A stretch of 44,381 nt of DNA from Candidatus Contendibacter sp. Its GTDB lineage: Bacteria > Pseudomonadota > Gammaproteobacteria > Competibacterales > Competibacteraceae. This document shows, piece after piece, positions 34,028 through 42,578 of the stretch; position 1 is the stretch's first letter, and each line of letters starts with the position of its first letter. The position numbers and the translations under genes were made by a program. Under the pieces are notes generated by a model, which saw only the letters and a list, made by a program, of their open reading frames with translations, searched no databases and was not told the DNA's origin. The stretch lies in the NCBI GenBank assembly GCA_008933795.1, contig WBUJ01000013.1:1-44381 (forward strand). Direction: 5' to 3'.

Positions 34028-35544
34028 CCGCCTCCAGCCAGAAACATCCGATAAGCCGGATTTTGGGTCTCGTCGCGCCAGGGATAGCCCAGTTCGCGGA
34101 CGTACCGAACGAACCGCAACCGTTCGTCTTCCGGTACCTGAATGCCTACCAGCACCCGGCCGTAGTCGGAACCGTGATTGCGATAATGGAACAGGCTGAT
34201 GTTCCAGCCGTGCGCCATGCCAGTCAGGAATTTCAACAGCGCGCCGGGCCGTTCGGGAAACTGGAAGCGGTAGAGAATTTCGTCGCGAATGTCGGGCGCG
34301 TGGCCGCCGACCATGTAGCGGACGTGCAACTTGGCCATCTCGTTGTCGCTCATGTCCACCACCGGGTAGCCGTGCTCGCGCAGGGCTTCGATGATCCGGT
34401 TCTTTTCGTCCTCGCCCTCGGTGAGTTGCACGCCGGCGAACACCCGCGCCTGCCGGGCATCGGCGTAGCGATAGTTGAACTCGGTAATGGAGCGTCGGCC
34501 GATTACCTGGCAGAATTTGCGGAAGCTGCCGAGCTGTTCGGGAATGGTCACCGCCAGCAGCGCCTCGCGCCGCTCGCCCAGTTCGGCCCGTTCGGCGACA
34601 TGGCGCAATCGGTCGAAGTTGATGTTGGCCCCGCAGTTGATCGCGATCAGATTCCTGCCAACGACGCCGGTTCGCTCCACGTACTTCTTCAGGCCAGCGG
34701 CGCCCAGCGCGCCGGCCGGTTCGGCGATGGAGCGGGTGTCGTCGAAGATATCCTTGATGGCGGCGCAAATCTCGTCGGTGGAGACCACGATGACGTCGTC
34801 CACCAGTTCCCGCGCCAGCCGGAAGGTTTCCTCCCCCACCTGCCGCACCGCCACGCCGTCGGCGAAGAGCCCTACCTGATCGAGCGTCACCCGCTGACCC
34901 TGGTTGAGGGCCTCGTACATGGAGGCGGCGTCGTCCGGCTCCACCCCGATGATTTTGATGTCGGGCCGCAGGAACTTGACGTAGGCGGCGACCCCGGCGA
35001 TCAGGCCGCCGCCACCGACCGCGATGAAAATCGCCTCGATAGGATCGGGATGTTGGCGCAGGATTTCCATGCCGATAGTGCCATTGCCCGCGATCACGTC
35101 AGGATCGTCATACGGATGGATGAAAACCATGCCTTTTTCCGCTTCCAACTGGCGGGCATGCTGGTAGGCTTCATCGTAGGTATCGCCGAATAGCACCACC
35201 CGGCCACCCCGGTCGCGCACCGCCTGGACTTTGATCGCCGGGGTGGTGCGCGGCATGATGATGGTGGCCTTGGCGCCGAGTTTTTGGGCGGCCAACGCCA
35301 CACCTTGGGCATGGTTGCCGGCAGACGCGCAAATGATGCCCCGCTCCAGCATTTCGCGCGGCAGCTTGGCAATTTTGTTATAAGCGCCGCGCAGCTTAAA
35401 CGAAAACACCGGCTGCAAATCCTCGCGCTTGAGCAGCACCCGGTTGTTCAGTCGCCGCGAGAGCCGGGGCATCACGTCCAGCGGCGATTCGATGGCGACA
35501 TCGTAGACGCGGGCGGTCAGAATTTTTTTGATGTAGTCGTGCAT
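34024..35544 (-). CDS. ilvA: Threonine dehydratase, biosynthetic
   Basis: A PLP enzyme deaminating threonine to 2-oxobutyrate, the first step of isoleucine synthesis. The 506 residues fit E. coli IlvA (514). The PLP lysine K50 is in [11 protein letters not shown]; the glycine phosphate cradle is [16 protein letters not shown]. Two C-terminal ACT-like regulatory domains (from ~330: [20 protein letters not shown] and [15 protein letters not shown]) bind isoleucine and valine, so feedback inhibition is expected and the single-ACT catabolic form is excluded. Start ATG 35544 is taken over a TTG 9 nt upstream. Back to back with rpiA across a 33-nt gap. Confidence 0.96.
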   Translation of the reverse strand: MHDYIKKILTARVYDVAIESPLDVMPRLSRRLNNRVLLKREDLQPVFSFKLRGAYNKIAKLPREMLERGIICASAGNHAQGVALAAQKLGAKATIIMPRTTPAIKVQAVRDRGGRVVLFGDTYDEAYQHARQLEAEKGMVFIHPYDDPDVIAGNGTIGMEILRQHPDPIEAIFIAVGGGGLIAGVAAYVKFLRPDIKIIGVEPDDAASMYEALNQGQRVTLDQVGLFADGVAVRQVGEETFRLARELVDDVIVVSTDEICAAIKDIFDDTRSIAEPAGALGAAGLKKYVERTGVVGRNLIAINCGANINFDRLRHVAERAELGERREALLAVTIPEQLGSFRKFCQVIGRRSITEFNYRYADARQARVFAGVQLTEGEDEKNRIIEALREHGYPVVDMSDNEMAKLHVRYMVGGHAPDIRDEILYRFQFPERPGALLKFLTGMAHGWNISLFHYRNHGSDYGRVLVGIQVPEDERLRFVRYVRELGYPWRDETQNPAYRMFLAGGG

Positions 35545-35577
35545 GATGATCAATCGGAATTCAGGGGAGAACTATCC

Positions 35578-36246
35578 GTGTCCACCGAAGACATGAAAAA
35601 GCGCGCCGCCGAGGCGGCATTGGAGTATATCGAGGACAATGCGGTTTTGGGCGTCGGCACCGGCTCGACGGTGAGCTATTTTATTGACGCCCTGGCGCGC
35701 ATCAAGCACCGGCTCGACGGCGTGGTGTCGAGTTCCGAGGCGACCACACGGCAGTTGAAGGCCTGCAAGATTCCGGTGCTGGATTTGAACGCCGCTGGAC
35801 CGTTGCCGCTGTACGTGGATGGCGCGGATGAGGTGAATCGCCAGTTGCAACTGATCAAGGGCGGTGGCGGGGCATTGACCCGCGAGAAGATTATCGCCGC
35901 CGCCAGCGAGTTGTTCGTTTGCATCGCCGATGAAACTAAGCAGGTGGATGTGCTGGGGGCGTTTCCGTTACCGGTCGAGGTGATTCCGATGGCGCGCAGC
36001 CATGTGGGGCGGGAATTGCTCAAGCGCGGCGGCCAGCCGGTGCTGCGCGAAAACGTCGTCACCGACAACGGTAACCTGATCATCGATGTCTATAACCTGC
36101 AAATTCTGGAGCCAGCCAAACTGGAAGCGGAATTGAACAACATCGCTGGCATCGTCACGGTGGGGTTGTTCGCGTTGCGGCCAGCGGATGTGCTGCTGCT
36201 GGGAACGGAGCAGGGCGTTCAGGAAATCAAGGGCAAGGATTGCTAA
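35578..36246 (+). CDS. rpiA: Ribose-5-phosphate isomerase A
   Basis: Interconverts ribose-5-phosphate and ribulose-5-phosphate in the pentose phosphate pathway. The 222 residues (E. coli 219) show [17 protein letters not shown] for phosphate binding, [30 protein letters not shown], and [13 protein letters not shown] with the catalytic glutamate/lysine set, then [14 protein letters not shown] 35578 is preferred because GGGGAG lies about 9 nt upstream; ATG 35593 is the alternative. ilvA-rpiA side by side is frequent in gammaproteobacteria. Confidence 0.96.
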   Translation: MSTEDMKKRAAEAALEYIEDNAVLGVGTGSTVSYFIDALARIKHRLDGVVSSSEATTRQLKACKIPVLDLNAAGPLPLYVDGADEVNRQLQLIKGGGGALTREKIIAAASELFVCIADETKQVDVLGAFPLPVEVIPMARSHVGRELLKRGGQPVLRENVVTDNGNLIIDVYNLQILEPAKLEAELNNIAGIVTVGLFALRPADVLLLGTEQGVQEIKGKDC

Positions 36247-36264
36247 TCAACAAGGGTCCATGCG

Positions 36265-36897
36265 ATGAATACAGAACTCACCCTCGAAGATATTCGGGGG
36301 TTGTTTGCGGACGTTGCTCTCCGCTTTCAGGAAACCGACCGCAAGTTTCAGGAAACCGACCGCAAGTTTCAGGAAACCGACCGCAAGTTTGAGAAGACGG
36401 ATCGGTTAATCGATAAACTGTCGCGGGAAAACAGTCAGAAAATCCGTGAACTCGGCCAGCAAATCGGCGGACTGGGTAACAAATTTGGCAGTTTCACCGA
36501 GGGGTTGGCCTTACCGTCCATGGAAAAAATCCTGCGCCAGCGCTTTGGCGTGGACACCATCAGCCCTAGCGTCCGGATTTCCAGGAAAGGCAAACATCTG
36601 GAAATCGATGTGCTCGCATATGCCAATGGCGAAATCAATACGGCTTACGTCGTCGAGGTGAAAAGCCATCTGCGCGAAGAGAACATTCAGCAATTGCTAG
36701 AGATTCTGGAACACTTCGCCGAGTGGTTCCCGGAACACCGGGATAAAAAACTGTATGGCATTCTGGCGGCGGTGGATATCCCCGAATCCTTGCGCCTGCG
36801 GATTCTGGAGCAGGGTCTCTATCTGGCCCAGATTCACGAGGACCTGTTCGAGCTGCAAGTTCCCGATGATTTCCGGCCCCGGCGTTTCGATCAGTAG
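36265..36897 (+). CDS. DUF3782-like protein: coiled-coil stalk plus PD-(D/E)XK nuclease fold
   Basis: A 210-residue protein of unknown role. After a short N-terminus come four heptads (residues 21-48), three identical FQETDRK and one FEKTDRL, predicting a coiled-coil stalk. The C-terminal half has a PD-(D/E)XK-like core: HLEIDVLAYANGE with D115, then VVEVKSHL with E131 and K133, followed by a helix. This is the architecture of the DUF3782 group, abundant in filamentous and Competibacter-like gammaproteobacteria and cyanobacteria, whose function is not known. The catalytic residues look intact. It starts 18 nt after rpiA and may share its transcript. Confidence 0.8.
   Translation: MNTELTLEDIRGLFADVALRFQETDRKFQETDRKFQETDRKFEKTDRLIDKLSRENSQKIRELGQQIGGLGNKFGSFTEGLALPSMEKILRQRFGVDTISPSVRISRKGKHLEIDVLAYANGEINTAYVVEVKSHLREENIQQLLEILEHFAEWFPEHRDKKLYGILAAVDIPESLRLRILEQGLYLAQIHEDLFELQVPDDFRPRRFDQ
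36325..36387 (+). repeat. Three perfect 21-bp tandem repeats inside the DUF3782-like gene
   Basis: The 21-bp unit TTTCAGGAAACCGACCGCAAG occurs three times in a row without a mismatch (36325-36345, 36346-36366, 36367-36387) and encodes exactly one heptad, FQETDRK. A fourth, degenerate unit follows. Confidence 0.95.
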
Positions 36898-36904
36898 GCG
36901 CAAT

Positions 36905-36933
36905 AAAAAACGGGCACTGTCGCCAGCGCCCGT
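36905..36933 (-). terminator. Intrinsic terminator of the first porin
   Basis: On the minus strand a stem with ACGGGC / GCCCGT outer and CTG / CAG inner pairs ends in TTTTTT, 34 nt after the porin stop. It also lies 8 nt beyond the plus-strand DUF3782-like gene, but lacks a T run on that side. Confidence 0.8.
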
Positions 36934-36966
36934 CGCTGCCCTTACGCCTGATGTCAGGCTTTGGTG

Positions 36967-38145
36967 TTAGAAATCCACTCGCGTGCCGATGGAGACGCCG
37001 TTTTGATCACCGTAGAAAATGGTGCCTGGATCGGACGCCAGAATAGCGCCATCGGCGGTTATGCTGGGTTGCTGAGCATCGCGGCCGACGTATTCAATCC
37101 ATAGCCGGGTCCGCTTGCTCAGGTTGTACTGATAGCCCAAGACGTAGTTCTGGATGGGGTCGGCTCCTGGAAGCCCGGTGTCCAATTGACCGTAGGCAGC
37201 GCTGATCATATTGTTGCCGAAGGTGTAGGAACCGGTCAGGTAGGCGGCCCAAGGCGTGTCGAATCCATCGAAGGCTTGTGCGAAGAAAGGCTCGTAGATC
37301 CCCCATTGATTCATGTCGCCTTGCTCGTAGGTCAAGCCAATGCTGAACGCTCCAGTCTGATAACCCAGGCCAATAGCCCACTGATCCCGATCGAGGTCAA
37401 TGATCGGAATGCCCGCGCTATCATAGAGCGTGCTTCCATTCAGGGCGAGATAGGTGGCGCCGACGAAGAACGGTCCATGGGTGTATTTCAGGGCGACCGT
37501 CCACTCATCAATCCCGTCCGACCACCCGTTCGCCTCGTTAGTGGGAAAAGTCCCTATATTATCGTCGGTAATGCTGCTCGCCATGACCAGCATGGCCGAG
37601 GCGCTGAATCCACCAAAATCCGGCGTCGAATAGTAAACGCTGCTCGGCAGGCGCTCCAAGGTTCCCGCCGATTGCGACTTGCCGACGTCCGAACCGGAAA
37701 TACGGATGAAACCGTTATTGGAGCCTCCCAGCCATACCGACGGGCCAAACGTCATGCCGCTGTTGAAGATATCGTTGATGCCCACGACTTCGTAGTAGGG
37801 CGTGGTCTGCGTGCCGACCGTCAACTGACCGAAACCGCCCTTCAGGCCGACGAACTTGGGCCGATTGCCCTGAAGATTACCGCCATCGGTAACATCCACG
37901 CCAAACTCGTATTGGTAGACGGCGCTCAGACCGCCACCCAGATCCTCGGAGCCCATGACGCCGAGCCGGGAGGCATTGTTGACCACGTCCCAATTGGCGT
38001 CGCCTTCAAAGTCATTGAACAGGTTGTTATCATCGTTATAGTCGATGGATACCCGCGCCGACCCATACAGGATGGTATCGGCCTGCGCGGCTAGGGGAGC
38101 GGCAAGGGCGGCGGCAACCGCCAAGGCAAGAACGGACTTTTTCAT
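36967..38145 (-). CDS. Outer-membrane porin (general Gram-negative type), copy 1
   Basis: A trimeric beta-barrel channel of the outer membrane. The 392 residues begin with signal peptide MKKSVLALAVAAALAAPLAA, cut after AQA, then DTILYGSARVSIDY, the usual first strand. Markers of the family: VNNASRLGVMGSEDLGGGLS, YQYEFGVDVTDGG, FVGLKGGFGQLTVGTQ, and a C-terminal aromatic residue (GTRVDF) for BAM assembly. Alternating strands fill the rest. It is about half identical to the next porin, with most divergence in the loops. GGGAA precedes ATG 38145 by 8 nt. A ~100-nt leader with a strong hairpin and a promoter almost the same as that of copy 2 are visible. Confidence 0.93.
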   Translation of the reverse strand: MKKSVLALAVAAALAAPLAAQADTILYGSARVSIDYNDDNNLFNDFEGDANWDVVNNASRLGVMGSEDLGGGLSAVYQYEFGVDVTDGGNLQGNRPKFVGLKGGFGQLTVGTQTTPYYEVVGINDIFNSGMTFGPSVWLGGSNNGFIRISGSDVGKSQSAGTLERLPSSVYYSTPDFGGFSASAMLVMASSITDDNIGTFPTNEANGWSDGIDEWTVALKYTHGPFFVGATYLALNGSTLYDSAGIPIIDLDRDQWAIGLGYQTGAFSIGLTYEQGDMNQWGIYEPFFAQAFDGFDTPWAAYLTGSYTFGNNMISAAYGQLDTGLPGADPIQNYVLGYQYNLSKRTRLWIEYVGRDAQQPSITADGAILASDPGTIFYGDQNGVSIGTRVDF

Positions 38146-38193
38146 GGCATGATTCCCAAGTTGTGGCGCATGTTCAACCAAGTTCAAAATTTT

Positions 38194-38226
38194 CTTTCCA
38201 ATCAAACAGATGGGCTGATTGGAAAG
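38194..38226 (-). repeat. Perfect 11-bp inverted repeat in the leader of porin 1
   Basis: CTTTCCAATCA (38194-38204) and TGATTGGAAAG (38216-38226) are perfectly complementary around an 11-nt loop, within the predicted 5' leader of the porin 1 mRNA. No T run follows in the transcript direction, so it looks like an RNA structure or a protein site rather than a terminator. Confidence 0.75.
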
Positions 38227-38251
38227 CAATCTCAAACCAATGTTGGAATAA

Positions 38252-38280
38252 TTTATATACTCGTCGCGGTAAAAAAGCAA
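38252..38280 (-). promoter_or_regulatory. Promoter of porin 1
   Basis: On the minus strand TTGCTT (38275-38280) and TATAAA (38252-38257) have a 17-nt spacer; A/T-rich sequence upstream could be an UP element. Transcription would start near 38245. Confidence 0.65.
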
Positions 38281-38353
38281 CTGTTTTTTTATAAAAAATA
38301 CAACTTTTGGTTTCAACGCAACGAATCCAATAAAACCAAGGATGCCGGAGCGG

Positions 38354-38382
38354 AAAAAAACGGACGCCCGTGGGCGTCCGTT
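38354..38382 (-). terminator. Intrinsic terminator of the second porin
   Basis: On the minus strand a 10-bp perfect stem AACGGACGCC / GGCGTCCGTT with 4-nt loop is followed by a run of T (the A run 38354-38360). It lies 27 nt after the porin 2 stop. Confidence 0.92.
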
Positions 38383-38409
38383 GGTTTCGAGCGGATTCAG
38401 GAGTCCGAA

Positions 38410-39558
38410 TCAGAAGTCGACGCGGGTACCGATGGAGACCGTTTGCCGGCTGCCGACCAGATCGGTGTCAATATCTTGGCCGAGGTACTCGACCCAGACC
38501 CGGGTGCGCTTGCTGAAGTTGTACTGGTAGCCCAGAACCCAGTTGTTGATGTCGCTTTGCTCGAGAATGTTTCCATTGGCGAGGAAGAGCAGCTCATCAT
38601 CGGGGGACATGAAGCCATAAGCGGCCCGGATGATGTTGTTGCCAAAGGTGTACTGACCGGTCAGGTAATAGTTGTCGGTCTCGCCGAAGTACTGGGTGTT
38701 GACGTCACCGCGTTCCCAGTTGAAGGTAACGGCGAAGGGGCCCGAATTGTAGCCGAACGCCAAGCCATACTGCTCGCCATCATAGGCGGGCCGGGTGAAG
38801 AACTCATCGAAGCTGGGGCCTTCGAGCGCCATGTAGGTTCCACCCGCGAAGAATGGGCCATTCTTGTAGGACATCGAGATGCCCCACATGTCGATGTCGT
38901 CGGAAAGATTGGCGGGAACCAGATTGGTCGTGCCGGAGACGCGAGTGTCGCCGCACGCCGTGCCATAGCGAAGTTCCGAAGGCACCTGCGGATCGGTGGG
39001 CGGGCACTGGCCGTTCATCACCAACATCGCCTGGGCGCTGAAGCCGCTCCAGTTGGGCGTGGTGTAGATCAGGCTGTTATCCATGCGCGTGCCGAAGGTG
39101 TTGCCCAGATAGATGCTGTCGCTACTGAACACCTTGCTGCTGTTGAAGATATCAGCAATGCCCATCACGTTGTAGTAGGCAGTCCATTGGGTGCCGACGG
39201 TCAACGAACCCCAGCCTGAACCCTTCAAACCGACCCACTTCGGGCGGTTGCTGTTAAGATTGCCGCCGTCGGTGACGTCTACGCCGAACTCGTACTGATA
39301 GATGGCGCTCAGACCGCCGCCCAAGTCTTCCTCGCCCCGCACGCCCAGGCGGGACGCATTGTTAAAGACATCCCACGAATCGGTGCCAGGGGTAACGCGC
39401 ACCAGCGAACCATTGGGCGCTAAAGCATAGTTGGCGTTGAAATCGCTGTAGTCGACCGACACCCGGGCGGAACCGTACAGGGTCGTATCCGCGTAGGCGG
39501 CGGAACCAAAACCAACCAGCGCAGCGGCAACGGCCAGCGCAAGAGCAGACTTTTTCAT
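38410..39558 (-). CDS. Outer-membrane porin (general Gram-negative type), copy 2
   Basis: A paralogue of the neighbouring porin, 382 residues. Signal peptide MKKSALALAVAAALVGFGSA with cleavage after AYA, first strand DTTLYGSARVSVDY, FNNASRLGVRGEEDLGGGLS, YQYEFGVDVTDGGNL, WVGLKGSGWGSLTVGTQ, and C-terminal SIGTRVDF. A long insertion (GQCPPTDPQVPSELRYGTAC, with two cysteines that could form a disulfide in an extracellular loop) is absent in copy 1. AGGAG lies 7 nt before ATG 39558. Own promoter and terminator show it is a separate unit from copy 1. Substrate unknown. Confidence 0.94.
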   Translation of the reverse strand: MKKSALALAVAAALVGFGSAAYADTTLYGSARVSVDYSDFNANYALAPNGSLVRVTPGTDSWDVFNNASRLGVRGEEDLGGGLSAIYQYEFGVDVTDGGNLNSNRPKWVGLKGSGWGSLTVGTQWTAYYNVMGIADIFNSSKVFSSDSIYLGNTFGTRMDNSLIYTTPNWSGFSAQAMLVMNGQCPPTDPQVPSELRYGTACGDTRVSGTTNLVPANLSDDIDMWGISMSYKNGPFFAGGTYMALEGPSFDEFFTRPAYDGEQYGLAFGYNSGPFAVTFNWERGDVNTQYFGETDNYYLTGQYTFGNNIIRAAYGFMSPDDELLFLANGNILEQSDINNWVLGYQYNFSKRTRVWVEYLGQDIDTDLVGSRQTVSIGTRVDF

Positions 39559-39623
39559 GACTGAACTCCTAGGTTTGTGTTGTATGTACACAACAAAAGG
39601 GCATTCGCAACTCATGGAGTAAA

Positions 39624-39652
39624 TTTATACGCATTCTGAAGCGGAAACGCAA
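39624..39652 (-). promoter_or_regulatory. Promoter of porin 2
   Basis: On the minus strand TTGCGT (39647-39652) and TATAAA (39624-39629) have a 17-nt spacer, with long A/T tracts upstream (39655-39720) like an UP element. The sequence around both boxes (CAGTTGC..., GTATAAATT) repeats that of porin 1. Confidence 0.68.
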
Positions 39653-40052
39653 CTGATATTTTCAAAAAAAACACAAAATCTTCATTTTGTTTTAAAAAAA
39701 CCACCAATTGTTGTTTTTCTGATTATGACAACAAGCTCCGCACACTTCGAAAGTCGGTTGTCTGGATTTAGACTCGTGGGTGGACAACGGCAGTCAGACG
39801 AATAACGTATTTGGGCAGCGGCATGGTCAAGCTCCTGGTCAGGGATCCCCCTTCAGGAAAACCAATCCCCGACTTAAAGTCAACTAAGGTCGGTTGAACT
39901 ACTAGCCGCCTCCACCGCCAGCGTGATCGAAGCGGCGCGGCTGGCCGAGGCGCGGTTCGGCGGCGAACGAGGCGGATGTAGACGTAGCGCGGGCGGATGG
40001 GGTGCTGCCGCTGGCGGCGAGAGTGCTGGGGCTGGTCTGAGCGCCGACGGGA
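39653..40052. other. 400-bp region without an intact gene; possible coding relic at its right end
   Basis: The left part (to ~39740) is A/T-rich and belongs to the porin 2 upstream region. The middle contains a short palindrome (GACTTAAAGTC, 39871-39881) and nothing coding that I recognise. From ~39890 to 40041 the plus strand reads as two abutting frames, SVIEAARLAEARFGG then NEADVDVARADGVLPLAARV followed by LGLV and a stop. That looks like the C-terminal end of a gene broken by one frameshift, but I cannot name it and it has no start. Confidence 0.35.
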
Positions 40053-40844
40053 TCAATCGGGGTCGGGACCGCGCGGATCGCCCAGCAAATACTGCCCGGT
40101 CAGCTTGTGAAACGCGCTCGAGGTTCGTGGACCGGCTAGACCGTCCACCTTCAGGTAAATTCCGGGCAGGGTGTTCAAAAACCGTTGCAGCGCTTCCGCC
40201 CAGGGCGAGGCTTCCGTCTCGGCGTAGCGCAGCAGACCAGGGGCAGATTCGCCATGGGCGGCGAACTCGATCAAATCCCGTTCCGCCAGCCGTCGCAGCA
40301 ACACCGCCACGCCGCAGCGCTGGGCGACGGCGGTTTCGTTCCAGACGTCGTCGGCGACGTATTTGCCTTGGTGGTAATGGGTCGAATAGTTCCACAGGTA
40401 GGGCGAAGGCACTTCGGGATGATGCAGCCGGTAACCCCAGCCGCCGTGGCCCTCCAGCTTGAACAGCACGCCGGCGATGCTCCAGTCCGACCACCGATCG
40501 AAATGATAGAGGTGCAAGGCGTCGGCGGCGCTGTCCTCCCAGGCGAACGGCGGTTCGCCCGCGACCGGCCGCCCGTCCGGCAGGTGACGGGTGCGTTCGG
40601 TCAGCGGGTCGCCGTTGTGCAAATGCACGGTGAAATCGCGGCCCGTATCCGCCTCATGCAATACCGCCACCACGAACCAGGGCACGTCCAACCGCCGGCC
40701 CACGGTCTGGTAACGATCCCGATCCGCCATGACGGCTTCTACCCATTCCTCCACCTCGGCGGCCCGTTCCGGGCGAATCGCGCAGGCGGCGAACAGCCGT
40801 TGATATTCGTGCTGCAACTCTGGGGTCAACGCGATGCGGCTCAC
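40053..40844 (-). CDS. Putative peptidoglycan-hydrolase-like protein with peptidoglycan-binding-like C-terminus
   Basis: A 263-residue protein without a signal peptide. The central part (VPWFVVAVLHEADTGRDFTV, LHNGDPLTERTRHLP, WSIAGVLFKLEGHGGWGYR, YLWNYSTHYHQGKYVADDVW) resembles lysozyme-like proteins found in phages and bacteria next to peptidoglycan-binding domains; the glutamate in LHEADTG is placed like a lysozyme catalytic acid. The C-terminal segment (FLNTLPGIYLKVDGLAGPRT, SSAFHKLTGQ) has the VDGxxGxxT pattern of PG_binding_1-type domains. Start is GTG 40844 with GAGG 5 nt upstream. Lack of an export signal suggests holin-dependent or intracellular use, possibly prophage-derived. Identification is moderate. 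Confidence 0.62.
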   Translation of the reverse strand: MSRIALTPELQHEYQRLFAACAIRPERAAEVEEWVEAVMADRDRYQTVGRRLDVPWFVVAVLHEADTGRDFTVHLHNGDPLTERTRHLPDGRPVAGEPPFAWEDSAADALHLYHFDRWSDWSIAGVLFKLEGHGGWGYRLHHPEVPSPYLWNYSTHYHQGKYVADDVWNETAVAQRCGVAVLLRRLAERDLIEFAAHGESAPGLLRYAETEASPWAEALQRFLNTLPGIYLKVDGLAGPRTSSAFHKLTGQYLLGDPRGPDPD

Positions 40845-40926
40845 TGAAGCCTCCCTCTTTTGGTTTTATGATAGCGGGCGCTGCGGGGACGCGAAGCGCC
40901 GCTGAATTCTGCTAAATTTGCTCATC

Positions 40927-42225
40927 ATGATACCAGCCTCAATCCCCCTGCTCGCGCCGGCTGCGCCGGATACGCCCATCGCTTGGCGGGATGGACAACC
41001 CGTCAGCCGCGCGATCTTTCTGCGCCATGTCGCCAGCGTTGCCCGTTGCCTGCCGGCCGCGCGCTTCATCCTCAATCTGTGCGAGGATCGCTACCGATTC
41101 CTGGTGGCGTTCGCCGCCGTGGGCGCGAACGGCCAGACCAATCTGCTGCCGTCCAGCCGCGCCAGCCTGCACCTGCGCCAGTTGGCCGAGGATTATCCCG
41201 ACAGCGGCCAACTGATGGACCGCGATATCGACGCTGGATTGGCGCCAGCCGCGCCGGAGGACCATCCCGGATTCGCCGTTCCCAAACTGCCGAGCGAACA
41301 CATGATGGCCATCGCCTTCACCTCCGGCAGCACTGGTCGCGCCAAACCCAATCCCAAAACCTGGGGCGAGTTGGTCAGCGGCGCAGCGCAAGCGCGGCAA
41401 CGCTTCGGTTTCGCGCCGGGCATGACCCTCGTAGCGACCGTGCCGCCGCAGCACATGTACGGTCTAGAAACCTCGATCATGGCGCCGCTCGCCAGCGGCG
41501 CCAGCGTTCACAGCGGGCGACCGTTCTTTCCGGCCGACGTGCGCGCCGCGCTGGAGGCCGCGCCGGCGCCGCGCGTGTTGGTGACCACGCCGGTTCATCT
41601 CCAGGCCTGCGTCCAGGCGGGCTTGCGCTGGCCAAAAACCCGCTTCCTGATTTCGGCGACCGCGCCCCTGTCCCCCGCGCTCGCCGCTCAGGCCGAGGCC
41701 GCGTTCGCCGCGCCGGTGCTGGAAATCTACGGCTGCACCGAGGCCGGCTCCATCGCCAGCCGCCGCACCCTGGACGGCGATCGCTGGCGGCTGTACGACG
41801 GTTTCCAGTTACACGACGGTTCCCTGTCCGGCGCTCATCTGCCGGAACCGGTCGCCCTGAACGACCTGATTGAGGAATGCGGCGAGGCGGAATTCAGGTT
41901 GCTGGGCCGCTGCGAGGATCTGGTCAACATCGCCGGCAAACGCACCTCGCTGGGGTATCTCAACCATCAACTCAACGCCATCGAAGGGGTGGCGGAGGGT
42001 GTTTTCGCGATGCCAGACGAGGCGGGAACCGAGGTTCGGCGGCTGTTGGCCGTGGTGGTCGCGCCTGGGTTGGATGAACGACAATTGCTCGCCGCCTTGG
42101 CCGAACGTCTCGATCCGGTGTTTTTACCCCGGCCCCTCGTCAAGGTGGACGCTCTGCCGCGCAATGATACCGGCAAGGTGACGCGCGCCGCCCTGCTGGC
42201 CCTGATTGCCGCAATCCGCCCATGA
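40927..42225 (+). CDS. AMP-dependent acyl/aryl ligase of an aryl-polyene-like locus
   Basis: An adenylate-forming enzyme of 432 residues, shorter than acetyl-CoA synthetases, as in the ligases of aryl polyene and xanthomonadin clusters (ApeH / XanA2-like) that activate hydroxybenzoate starters for an acyl carrier protein. Motifs: P-loop FTSGSTGRAKPNPKTW, core EIYGCTEAGSIASR, LLGRCEDLVNIAGKRTSLGY and the C-terminal lysine in LPRNDTGKVTRAAL. The linker before the P-loop is short. ATG 40927 is preferred to TTG 40918; no clear Shine-Dalgarno. It overlaps the dehydratase gene by ATGA. Substrate assignment rests on the neighbouring chorismatase and dehydratase. Confidence 0.8.
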   Translation: MIPASIPLLAPAAPDTPIAWRDGQPVSRAIFLRHVASVARCLPAARFILNLCEDRYRFLVAFAAVGANGQTNLLPSSRASLHLRQLAEDYPDSGQLMDRDIDAGLAPAAPEDHPGFAVPKLPSEHMMAIAFTSGSTGRAKPNPKTWGELVSGAAQARQRFGFAPGMTLVATVPPQHMYGLETSIMAPLASGASVHSGRPFFPADVRAALEAAPAPRVLVTTPVHLQACVQAGLRWPKTRFLISATAPLSPALAAQAEAAFAAPVLEIYGCTEAGSIASRRTLDGDRWRLYDGFQLHDGSLSGAHLPEPVALNDLIEECGEAEFRLLGRCEDLVNIAGKRTSLGYLNHQLNAIEGVAEGVFAMPDEAGTEVRRLLAVVVAPGLDERQLLAALAERLDPVFLPRPLVKVDALPRNDTGKVTRAALLALIAAIRP

Positions 42226-42578
42226 GTCCCGAATCGCCACAACGCACCGCCGCGCCCTATGATCCGCCCCCGAATCCCGCCAGATGCCAGGCGATCGCCG
42301 CCGATCATCCCAGTCTGGCGGGGCATTTCCCCGGCAATCCGATCGTGCCGGGTGTGGTGATTCTGGAACAAGTGATGCAAGCGTTCGCAGCATGGCGGCC
42401 AGAGCATCAGGTGATTGGGATGCCAGTCGTGAAGTTCCTCGCGCCGCTACGGCCGGAACAGCCGTTCGCCATCCGGTTTGCGGAGTCCGGCGGGTGCGGG
42501 GTTCGGTTTGAATGCGTCCGGGACGACGGTCGATCGCTGGCGCAGGGTTGCCTGACGGTCGCCCATGCCGATGGTTAA
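42222..42578 (+). CDS. Hotdog-fold 3-hydroxyacyl-ACP dehydratase (FabZ/ApeI-like)
   Basis: A 118-residue thioester dehydratase that removes water from 3-hydroxyacyl carrier proteins. The core GHFPGNPIVPGVVILEQVMQ has catalytic His35 and, as in FabZ, Glu49 rather than the Asp of FabA. The remainder (VKFLAPLRPEQPFAIRF) is the second hotdog strand set. Small dehydratases directly after an AMP-ligase are typical of aryl polyene clusters, where they create the conjugated double bonds. Housekeeping FabZ normally sits with lpxD/lpxA, which is not so here. The stop interlocks with that of the converging methyltransferase (TTAA, 42575-42578). Confidence 0.85.
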   Translation: MSPESPQRTAAPYDPPPNPARCQAIAADHPSLAGHFPGNPIVPGVVILEQVMQAFAAWRPEHQVIGMPVVKFLAPLRPEQPFAIRFAESGGCGVRFECVRDDGRSLAQGCLTVAHADG

